DNA of 7,944 nt from an uncultured Mucilaginibacter sp. (GTDB taxonomy: Bacteria > Bacteroidota > Bacteroidia > Sphingobacteriales > Sphingobacteriaceae), in contig CAISKH010000056.1 of assembly GCA_903885865.1 (NCBI GenBank), positions 1 through 7,944 of the forward strand, given 5' to 3'. The notes under the pieces were generated by a model that was not told the origin of the DNA, made no database searches, and saw nothing but the letters and a program-made list of their open reading frames with translations. The position numbers and the translations under genes were made by a program. Shown here piece by piece: positions 1-4,644 of this stretch (position 1 is the stretch's first letter; every line of letters begins with the position of its first letter).

Positions 1-693
1 GAAGTAGGCCGCCGTTATTTACCCGAATCATTAACCAACACGCAAACTGTAAAAACATTGGCCAATAAAATTATAACCGGCGGCGGCGGCGTTTGGTTCA
101 AAGACAGGGCGATGGCCCCCCACCCGCAGCTAACTATTGAGCAGACCACCCAAATTGTTCAGTATATTTTATCGTTAGGTTTAAAAACCGATCCGGCTAA
201 AGCTATACCGGTAGCGGGCACTATGGTTTTAAATGAAAATCCGGCGAAGCCGAAAATTGGCTTCTATACCTTAACAGCAAGCTATACCGACAGGGGCCGC
301 AATACCATTAAACCGCTTACCACTACTGTAACCGAAATTTTGCGCTCTCCCAAAATTAACGCCGAAGATTTTGATGATTATTATAATCAGCCGGTTAAAA
401 ATCATGCAACTGTTGGCTTAACCAACAGCTATGTGGTTATTAAAAACATCGACCTGGCCAAAATAAACCGGGTAACCTTCAGGGCTAAAGCCGTAGCGGG
501 GGCATTTGAGATACATTTAGATAACTTAACCGGGCAGCAAATCGGCTCGTTCCCCATTAAAGGCAATAAGTTAACGGATGTTACCAACGCCATAATTCCG
601 GTTAAAGGGAAGCATGACTTATATTTAGTGTACCGCAACGGCACAGACGAGGTTAACCCCATGCAGTTTGACTGGGTGAGTTTTAATAAATAA
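1..693 (+). CDS. C-terminal part of secreted c-type cytochrome / CBM6-like multidomain protein (5' truncated by window)
   Basis: The reading frame is open from base 1, so this is a fragment of 230 codons whose start lies outside the window. The first ~60 residues match the distal half of a class I cytochrome c domain: a Leu-Ala-Asn-Lys-Ile-Ile helix, a Gly-rich turn with Val-Trp, then Met-Ala-Pro-His-Pro (Met at codon 38, bases 112-114), which would be the sixth haem ligand. A final helix ends in Val-Gln-Tyr-Ile-Leu-Ser-Leu. The CxxCH haem-binding motif must lie upstream. From about residue 100 to the end is a beta-rich domain resembling CBM6-type modules, finishing with a His-Asp-Leu-Tyr-Leu-Val-Tyr strand and a Phe-Asp-Trp-Val-Ser-Phe strand. 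From family knowledge, Bacteroidetes join such cytochrome and CBM modules to ThuA or PQQ-type sugar dehydrogenase-like and PKD domains in large secreted proteins. Those N-terminal parts are inferred, not seen. The likely location is the periplasm or cell surface, with a role in carbohydrate oxidation. Confidence 0.72.
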   Translation, partial: EVGRRYLPESLTNTQTVKTLANKIITGGGGVWFKDRAMAPHPQLTIEQTTQIVQYILSLGLKTDPAKAIPVAGTMVLNENPAKPKIGFYTLTASYTDRGRNTIKPLTTTVTEILRSPKINAEDFDDYYNQPVKNHATVGLTNSYVVIKNIDLAKINRVTFRAKAVAGAFEIHLDNLTGQQIGSFPIKGNKLTDVTNAIIPVKGKHDLYLVYRNGTDEVNPMQFDWVSFNK

Positions 694-745
694 AGCTATG
701 CTTGTAATTATTTATATTTAGCCAAAACTTTAAAACAAATTATAT

Positions 746-1162
746 ATGGAAACTAAAAAAACATGGCACGATATCCACAAAGAATCTTTGGCATTTGGCC
801 AGCGGCTGGCCGATAGTGTAGCCAAAGGAATGGGGTCATGGCGTTTCATTATTATTCAAACAATTCTGGTAGTTTTATGGATGGGGCTTAATGTGATAGC
901 CTATATCGGTCATTGGGACCCCTACCCCTATATTTTGCTTAACCTGGTTTTCTCAACCCAGGCCGCTTATGCCGCGCCCATTATTATGATGGCGCAGAAC
1001 CGCCAGAACGAACGCGACCGCATACAGGCAAACAGCGATTATAAAACTAATGTAGAGGCCAAAAAAGAAATAGAAGAGTTAATGGCCCGCCTTAACGCTA
1101 TTGAAGTGGATAAACTGGATAAGATAATTACCATGCTGGAACAATTGGATAAAAAGAAATAA
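746..1162 (+). CDS. DUF1003 family membrane protein
   Basis: This 138-residue protein has the layout of the DUF1003 family. A short N-terminal amphipathic region (Phe-Gly-Gln-Arg-Leu-Ala-Asp) leads into a first membrane helix at about residues 34-54. A Trp-Asp-Pro-Tyr-Pro-Tyr loop (57-62) follows, with the second helix at about 63-82. The second helix runs into the family hallmark Met-Ala-Gln-Asn-Arg-Gln-Asn-Glu-Arg-Asp-Arg (82-92), then a charged, probably coiled-coil tail (100-138) rich in Lys, Glu and Leu. The length is normal and the ATG at 746 is the only sensible start. The molecular function of DUF1003 is not established. The gene lies 52 bases after the cytochrome-type gene on the same strand, with an AT-rich gap, so it could be cotranscribed or have its own promoter. 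A TATATTTA sequence at 713-720 resembles a -7 element but has no well-spaced -33 partner. Confidence 0.85.
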   Translation: METKKTWHDIHKESLAFGQRLADSVAKGMGSWRFIIIQTILVVLWMGLNVIAYIGHWDPYPYILLNLVFSTQAAYAAPIIMMAQNRQNERDRIQANSDYKTNVEAKKEIEELMARLNAIEVDKLDKIITMLEQLDKKK

Positions 1163-1166
1163 ACCG

Positions 1167-1180
1167 CTTAAATATTTAAG
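1167..1180. repeat. 14-bp perfect AT-rich palindrome between convergent genes
   Basis: CTTAAATATTTAAG reads the same on both strands and sits 5 bases after the stop of the DUF1003 gene, in the spacer between two convergent genes. It is followed by GGGC rather than a T run, so it is not a classical terminator for the plus-strand gene. It may be a weak transcript-end structure or chance in AT-rich DNA. Confidence 0.3.
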
Positions 1181-1240
1181 GGCTTGGGTTAATTAATCTT
1201 TATGCTAATAATAAATAATCCCGGGACAGACATCGAAAAT

Positions 1241-1257
1241 GGAGTTCAATAAACTCC
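1241..1257 (-). terminator. Weak hairpin spanning the stop codon of the minus-strand membrane protein gene
   Basis: GGAGTT (1241-1246) and AACTCC (1252-1257) form a 6-bp stem with a 5-base loop that contains part of the TGA stop (1246-1248, read on the minus strand). In the minus-strand transcript the stem is followed by AUUUUCG, a short and imperfect U tract. This is the only terminator-like structure seen at the end of this gene. It is weaker than the other terminators in the window. Confidence 0.35.
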
Positions 1258-1695
1258 GTTATAAAAACTCTTCCTCAATCTTATATGCATAATTGCATGC
1301 ATTAACAATTGAATGCCAATATAAATAAGGCCGAATGCCCACCATCGGCCAAGGTGTTGTGTAGTGTGTGAAAATAAATTGGCAACTGCATTTGCTGCAA
1401 TAAATAATGGGACCGAACATAAAAACCAATATGCAATTCTTACAAAATATAATAATAAAATATTCCCGGGCAACCCAAATTTCAGGTAATTAATAAACAC
1501 TAACTCTAACCAGTGTCCGCCAAAAACTATGCAAAACGCTATCAGCCAGATCATGCCGAATAACTCCGGTTTACTTTTTCCACCTGTGGGAAATACGCCA
1601 GACCAGGTTAGGACTATCGCAATTACTGTTGTTGTAATAATTGTCCGCTTAACAGTTTGAAAAAACAACTCAGGATATTTTTCGGGATTTCCCAT
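1246..1695 (-). CDS. Hypothetical integral membrane protein, four predicted TM helices
   Basis: I do not recognise the family of this 149-residue protein. Hydrophobic stretches suggest four membrane helices at about residues 18-35, 46-70, 78-108 and 117-138. The loops are short and the C-terminus is basic (Arg-Leu-Arg-Lys-Ser). Charged or aromatic residues within helices (His61, Trp62, Glu64 in the second; Arg86, Trp90 in the third; His133, His137 in the fourth) could be functional but match no motif known to me. The ATG at 1695 is preceded by a plausible promoter at 1725-1754. The gene is convergent with the DUF1003 gene and stands alone. It uses AGA and AGG arginine codons, whereas ftsK nearby mostly uses CGC and CGT. 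With its AT-rich look this hints at a different origin or low expression. An unbroken 149-codon frame encoding well-separated hydrophobic helices supports a real gene. Confidence 0.7.
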   Translation of the reverse strand: MGNPEKYPELFFQTVKRTIITTTVIAIVLTWSGVFPTGGKSKPELFGMIWLIAFCIVFGGHWLELVFINYLKFGLPGNILLLYFVRIAYWFLCSVPLFIAANAVANLFSHTTQHLGRWWAFGLIYIGIQLLMHAIMHIRLRKSFYNGVY

Positions 1696-1724
1696 TCGAT
1701 TTGAAAATTGATAGTTTAAGTTAG

Positions 1725-1754
1725 TAAATATATAAAAACAAAAAAAACCTCAAA
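1725..1754 (-). promoter_or_regulatory. Candidate Bacteroidetes-type promoter for the 1246-1695 gene, overlapping a terminator
   Basis: Read on the minus strand, TTTG (complement of 1751-1754) is followed after 18 bases by TATATTTA (complement of 1725-1732). The known Bacteroidetes consensus is TTTG, about 19 bases, then TAnnTTTG, so only the last base of the -7 box differs. Transcription would start about 25 bases before the ATG at 1695. The -33 element lies inside the hairpin arm of the upstream gene's terminator. AT-rich DNA gives such matches by chance, so the call is tentative. Confidence 0.4.
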
Positions 1755-1774
1755 ACTGCCGATTTGAGGTTTTT
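1740..1774 (-). terminator. Strong intrinsic terminator of the outer-membrane protein gene
   Basis: AAAAACCTCAAA (1743-1754) pairs perfectly with TTTGAGGTTTTT (1763-1774), giving a 12-bp stem with an 8-base loop. On the minus strand the stem runs into an eight-U tract (complement of 1740-1747), as expected for a Rho-independent terminator about 50 bases after the stop of the gene at 1826-2788. The plus strand also ends in five T, so it could act in both directions. Confidence 0.8.
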
Positions 1775-1825
1775 GTCTTAAAATTTGTAAAGGATGAGCC
1801 GGGTATGGTTTAAATGCTTTCTTGC

Positions 1826-2788
1826 TTAAAACGTAACGTTAGCTCCAACAGTAAATAAAAAATAAATGCCATTCATGGCCGTATTATCCACATAATTAAC
1901 CTGGTTAAATGGCCTTATAAAATAAGGCGTGGCAACAAACTGTACTTTGTTAACCGAATAAGTTAAGGGCATAGAAACGCTTAACGCGAGCACCTTATAT
2001 TGTTTAACTTCCCGTTGTTTTTCTTCTGTAACAGTTTGGGTAACAATACTTTTTGTAATAGTTTGGTTAGATGTGCCCGGCGGGAACAAAAAACCTAATA
2101 CCGTAGGAGAAGAACCGGGTGCAGGGTTAACCTGGTCTACCTCCTGCTGAACTTCCGAATTAGTATAATAAGTTTGCGTGAATGATTGTGTACCGCTGTA
2201 TAAAGTTAAAGTTGGCGTTATTTTAAACCCGTTTTTATTTGTACCGGTTGCTTTTACGAGTTCAATATCCTTCGTAAACTCGGCATTATTAATAATATCG
2301 TTCGCGTTCCCTTTATCCAGGCGGTAACTTGCGGCAAGCGTTAGTTTAAATACATTACCAAAATTATAATAAAGCTGTCCGTCAAAACTGGCGTTGAATG
2401 ACGACAGGATAATCGGGCTGCTATTGGTTATAAAATACTTAGTAACCGAAACAGCTCCCCCTGCCTGTTTTTTAGTATCAAACGCGAAAACAAACCCCGG
2501 CGTAATGCTCAACCCCTCAGTCTGCGAACCATTGCTTCCTACATCAAAATATCCTGAAGTGCTTAGAAACAACCCTGTTTTTGAGATCAGGGTAACCGTA
2601 GGCAATAACACCGGTACACTTGAAATATCCTTAACGCCGGCATAGGTTAAGTTAGATATATACTGCAGACCAGCGTTAATAAAAATGGCTTTCCCGGTTT
2701 TTTGAATGGCAGTGTCAGTAACCATTTGTTGTCCGCAGGCATAAAAGCTTATACCTAACAGCACGGCAAGGAGTTGAATTTTTTTCAT
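1826..2788 (-). CDS. Probable outer-membrane beta-barrel protein
   Basis: This 320-residue protein has an N-terminal export signal (Met-Lys-Lys, then a Leu/Val/Ile core to about residue 17). Cleavage is probably near Ala-Cys-Gly at 17-19; Cys18 lacks a good lipobox, with Phe and Tyr before Ala, so a lipoprotein is less likely. The mature part alternates polar and hydrophobic residues in short strands (for example 94-104, 145-156, 264-277, 281-290, 307-320) and ends in Val-Thr-Phe, the terminal aromatic typical of barrels folded by the BAM complex. A polar stretch at about 203-262, rich in Gln, Thr, Val and Glu with a Pro/Gly/Ser segment, looks like a long surface loop. I cannot name a family or substrate. 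The gene lies downstream of the secreted repeat protein gene on the same strand, but a terminator at 2812-2840 separates them, so it may have its own promoter. No clear promoter was found. Confidence 0.72.
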   Translation of the reverse strand: MKKIQLLAVLLGISFYACGQQMVTDTAIQKTGKAIFINAGLQYISNLTYAGVKDISSVPVLLPTVTLISKTGLFLSTSGYFDVGSNGSQTEGLSITPGFVFAFDTKKQAGGAVSVTKYFITNSSPIILSSFNASFDGQLYYNFGNVFKLTLAASYRLDKGNANDIINNAEFTKDIELVKATGTNKNGFKITPTLTLYSGTQSFTQTYYTNSEVQQEVDQVNPAPGSSPTVLGFLFPPGTSNQTITKSIVTQTVTEEKQREVKQYKVLALSVSMPLTYSVNKVQFVATPYFIRPFNQVNYVDNTAMNGIYFLFTVGANVTF

Positions 2789-2811
2789 GGGAATAACGAA
2801 TAAGCCTTATA

Positions 2812-2840
2812 CTCAAAAAGGCCATGCAGGCCTTTTTGAG
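2812..2840 (-). terminator. Intrinsic terminator of the secreted repeat protein gene
   Basis: CTCAAAAAGGCC (2812-2823) pairs perfectly with GGCCTTTTTGAG (2829-2840) around a 5-base loop. On the minus strand it begins 27 bases after the stop of the gene at 2867-3655. The GC-rich top of the stem and the five-U tract in its 3' arm resemble Rho-independent terminators. It lies 24 bases before the start of the next minus-strand gene, so read-through would be attenuated and the hairpin could also lie in that gene's leader. Confidence 0.72.
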
Positions 2841-2866
2841 ATAGAAGTAATTGTTGGAGTAATTAT

Positions 2867-3655
2867 TTACTGTTTTACTGCACCAACACCGGCGCTGCCT
2901 GATGTAGTTGAACTTCCACTAACTGAACCTTTTTTGCTTTTGATGCTGGTTGAAGAACTTGCTGACCCGCTTCCGGTTGCATTAATCTTTTTACCGTTTT
3001 TACTTGCTGCTGTGCTGCCATTTATGCTTGATGAAGAGCTAACTGAACCATTTCCGGCTGAATGAGCCTTAATTTTGCCTGCCTTTGCTGCACCGCTCAA
3101 ACTTGATGAAGCAGCAGCCGATCCATTGTCGGTTGAAGAAACCTTCATTTTGCCCGCTTTTGCAGCAGCGCTTAAGTCTGATGAGCCGTTGCCACTTAAT
3201 GATGCGCTACTCTTATCCGCAGTAGCCGAGCCCCTCAAATCTGATGAACTGTTCCCGCTTAATGAAGCGTTGGTTTTTCCGGTGTTAGCTGCACCGCTTC
3301 CGCTTGCTGAAACATCAGCTGATCCGCTTTCGCTTGCGTTTTTACTGCTCAAAGAACCTTGAACACCTGAATTTACATTAGCGGCCGCGTTATTTGTAGC
3401 TGCGGCCCCGGTTGCAGTGGTCCCTGAATTAACACCGGCATTAATAGCATTATTTCGGGCGTTGCTTTGTATAGTGTTTTGAGTTTGCGCCGCAACATGG
3501 CCGGTAATATTCGCTGTTTGATTAACTGCCTTTTGTGTAGCCGCCTGTGTAGCTACTTTAGTTGCCGTGGTTGTACCAATATTAATTTGTGCAATACTTG
3601 TTTTATAAACAAATAATGTAGCGGCAAATAACATAGTTCTAACTAAATTTTTCAT
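2867..3655 (-). CDS. Secreted low-complexity Ser/Ala/Gly/Asn/Lys-rich tandem-repeat protein
   Basis: This 262-residue protein has a clear signal peptide (Met-Lys-Asn start, hydrophobic core at about 7-17, likely cleavage after Ser-Ile-Ala at 20-22). Residues 23-98 are rich in Thr, Ala, Gln and Asn. Residues 99-256 are dominated by Ser, Gly and Ala with regularly placed Lys and contain imperfect repeats. An Ala-Ser-Leu-Ser-Gly-Asn unit recurs at 130 and 151 (21-residue period). An Ala-Ala-Lys-Ala-Gly-Lys-Met/Ile-Lys unit recurs at 164 and 189 (25-residue period), each followed 8-9 residues later by Asn-Gly-Ser. A degenerate third copy starts near 217. After the signal there is no Cys, no Trp and almost no aromatic residue, so a compact globular fold is unlikely. 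It could be a surface or matrix polymer, an adhesin-like filler, or an intrinsically disordered coat protein. I do not recognise the family and no function is assigned. No C-terminal secretion-system sorting domain was seen. Confidence 0.72.
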   Translation of the reverse strand: MKNLVRTMLFAATLFVYKTSIAQINIGTTTATKVATQAATQKAVNQTANITGHVAAQTQNTIQSNARNNAINAGVNSGTTATGAAATNNAAANVNSGVQGSLSSKNASESGSADVSASGSGAANTGKTNASLSGNSSSDLRGSATADKSSASLSGNGSSDLSAAAKAGKMKVSSTDNGSAAASSSLSGAAKAGKIKAHSAGNGSVSSSSSINGSTAASKNGKKINATGSGSASSSTSIKSKKGSVSGSSTTSGSAGVGAVKQ

Positions 3656-3682
3656 GATATATTGATTTTGTTTACATTATTA

Positions 3683-3696
3683 AAGGAAATTTCCTT
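3683..3696. promoter_or_regulatory. 14-bp perfect palindrome in the leader of the secreted repeat protein gene
   Basis: AAGGAAATTTCCTT is a perfect inverted repeat 27 bases upstream of the ATG at 3655. Symmetry and position fit a dimeric regulator's operator or a leader structure. No specific regulator can be named. AT-rich DNA makes chance palindromes fairly common, although the internal GG and CC raise the interest. Confidence 0.35.
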
Positions 3697-3706
3697 CAGG
3701 TTGATT

Positions 3707-3724
3707 AGTGAGTTTAACCTCACT
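3707..3724. promoter_or_regulatory. AGTGAG/CTCACT inverted repeat upstream of the secreted repeat protein gene
   Basis: AGTGAG (3707-3712) and CTCACT (3719-3724) form a 6-bp inverted repeat around TTTAAC, 10 bases beyond the palindrome at 3683-3696. Together they place two dyad elements within 70 bases of the start codon. It may be an operator half-site pair or a small hairpin in the leader. No U tract follows on the minus strand, so it is not a terminator. Confidence 0.3.
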
Positions 3725-3751
3725 TTTCAAACAATTCAAAAAATATACCAA

Positions 3752-3793
3752 TGAAAAAAGGGGCGGCATTATTGAAAAAACAGGGGCGGTATT
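3752..3793. repeat. Imperfect direct repeat with a GGGGCGG core
   Basis: Two units share TGAAAAAA followed by GGGGCGG and then an AT-rich ATT. The TGAAAAAA parts start at 3752 and 3773, and the GGGGCGG cores lie at 3760-3766 and 3783-3789. The spacing is 21-23 bases, about two helical turns. The GC cores stand out in an otherwise AT-rich spacer. Confidence 0.5.
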
Positions 3794-3809
3794 TGATGTG
3801 TTTTAGGGT

Positions 3810-3853
3810 AATTGTTTAAAAAATTATACAAAATTGTTTAAAAAATTATACGA
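3810..3853. repeat. Tandem 22-bp direct repeat, two copies
   Basis: The 20-base sequence aattgtttaaaaaattatac occurs identically at 3810-3829 and 3832-3851, giving a 22-base period (the two spacer bases differ: AA, then GA). A degenerate relative, AATTCAAAAAATATAC, occurs at 3733-3748. The array lies in the spacer between the ankyrin gene's 3' end and the promoter side of the secreted repeat protein gene. It may be a binding-site array, intrinsically curved DNA, or a slippage product. Confidence 0.75.
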
Positions 3854-3862
3854 AAACATACT

Positions 3863-3892
3863 AAAAACTGCTTCACCAGGCATGTCTTGTGA
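3863..3892 (-). terminator. Possible weak terminator of the ankyrin gene
   Basis: On the minus strand, TCACAAG (complement of 3886-3892) can pair with CTGGTGA (complement of 3873-3879) with one mismatch across a 6-base loop, followed after five bases by a five-U tract (complement of 3863-3867). It begins about 15 bases after the stop of the ankyrin gene. The mismatch and the gap before the U tract keep confidence low. Confidence 0.32.
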
Positions 3893-3906
3893 GGGGAATT
3901 GCCGTT

Positions 3907-4554
3907 TTAAACCAATATTTCGGCTATAGTATCAAAGCCTTTTTCGCGGGCCAGGTCGGCAGGCAGTTTGCCGCCTTCCATACGGCTATTTACGTCGGCT
4001 CCATTTTCAAGCAACAGAATAAGCAGTTCAAGGTTACCGGTTTGAGCCGCCGTATGCAAAGGTGTAGAGCCGGCTTGTTGTTTTACATTTACCAGGGCCC
4101 CATTCTCAATAAGCATACGGGCAATAGGGTTATAACTGCCTGCCGCTGCCGAATGAAGGGGATAAACATTGAACCCATTGTCTGACGGTAAATTAACATC
4201 GGCGCCTTTAAGCACCAGGTATCGCGCAATTTCAAACTGGCCAAAATAGCAAGCCAGGCCCAAGGCTGTAAAGCCATCGGCAGCGTATGAATTCACGGCT
4301 TCTGGATGTGTGAACACCTGGTGTGCAACTACATCAAACTTACCCGCAGCGGCTGCTTCAAAAAGACTGATATCATTTACATATTCTAAAAGTAATGCGG
4401 TAATTTCGGGCTTTTTATAATAACAGGATAACATTAATGGCGAAACTTTATGGCTGGTAATGGCGGTGGCCAGCGCCGGTTCCTGTGTTAACAGCGTGGC
4501 GAGGCCGGCAAGGTCGTTGTTTGTAATATACTGCTCCAGTTGTTCTGTGCTCAT
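3907..4554 (-). CDS. Ankyrin-repeat protein
   Basis: This 215-residue protein consists almost wholly of ankyrin repeats. Degenerate repeats come first: about 4-33, 37-66 (Ser-Pro-Leu-Met-Leu-Ser-Cys) and 64-92. Clearer ones follow: 93-125 (Gly-Phe-Thr-Ala-Leu-Gly-Leu-Ala, ending Gly-Ala-Asp-Val-Asn), 128-160 (Tyr-Pro-Leu-His-Ser-Ala-Ala), 161-193 (the canonical Thr-Pro-Leu-His-Thr-Ala-Ala) and a capping repeat at 194-215 (Lys-Leu-Pro-Ala-Asp-Leu-Ala). There is no signal peptide or membrane helix, so it is probably cytoplasmic and mediates protein-protein contacts; its partner is unknown. The frame could be extended two codons to a TTG at 4560, but ATG at 4554 is the more likely start. It is divergent from ftsK, with about 90 bases between starts, so the two promoters share that spacer. 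No good -7 box was found on the minus strand. Confidence 0.88.
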   Translation of the reverse strand: MSTEQLEQYITNNDLAGLATLLTQEPALATAITSHKVSPLMLSCYYKKPEITALLLEYVNDISLFEAAAAGKFDVVAHQVFTHPEAVNSYAADGFTALGLACYFGQFEIARYLVLKGADVNLPSDNGFNVYPLHSAAAGSYNPIARMLIENGALVNVKQQAGSTPLHTAAQTGNLELLILLLENGADVNSRMEGGKLPADLAREKGFDTIAEILV

Positions 4555-4593
4555 CTTCAATATTACAAAAAAATTAAAAATAACGCCGCATAG

Positions 4594-4620
4594 TTGTTTA
4601 ATCTATTAACTTTATATTTG
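4594..4620 (+). promoter_or_regulatory. Bacteroidetes-type promoter of ftsK
   Basis: TATATTTG at 4613-4620 is a perfect match to the Bacteroidetes -7 consensus TAnnTTTG. A TTG at 4594-4596 lies 16 bases upstream of it, slightly shorter than the usual 17-23. Transcription would begin near 4625-4628, leaving a leader of about 20 bases before the ATG at 4645. An AAGGG run directly abuts the ATG, which is too close to act as a Shine-Dalgarno site. Confidence 0.55.
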
Positions 4621-4644
4621 CATAATACTACTGCTACATAAGGG

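Noticed and set aside
702..720. TTG (702-704) and TATATTTA (713-720) as a promoter for the DUF1003 gene.
   Set aside because: The -7-like box is one base off, and the spacing of 8 bases is far too short for a Bacteroidetes promoter.
1875..1882. Outer-membrane gene product as a lipoprotein anchored by Cys18.
   Set aside because: The residues before the Cys (Phe-Tyr-Ala) do not make a lipobox, and the C-terminal strand ending in Phe fits an integral barrel better. This coordinate range is only a marker within the gene.
2787..3362. Two consecutive plus-strand open frames (2787-3065 and 3075-3362) antisense to the secreted repeat protein.
   Set aside because: They arise because the Ser/Ala/Gly-rich gene is read in reverse, giving repetitive Leu/Pro/Glu/Ala-rich products. 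The minus-strand frame has a signal peptide, is longer, and is followed by a terminator.
3752..3853. CRISPR-like array in the repeat-containing spacer.
   Set aside because: There are only two exact copies, spaced by 2 bases with no unique spacers of 25-40 bases, and no cas gene is nearby.
3889..4185. 98-codon plus-strand frame opposite the ankyrin gene.
   Set aside because: The minus-strand frame encodes unmistakable ankyrin repeats; the plus-strand product has no recognisable features and no promoter.
4555..4560. TTG start two codons upstream of the ankyrin protein ATG.
   Set aside because: ATG at 4554 is the stronger codon, and the two extra residues add nothing recognisable. No ribosome binding site supports TTG.
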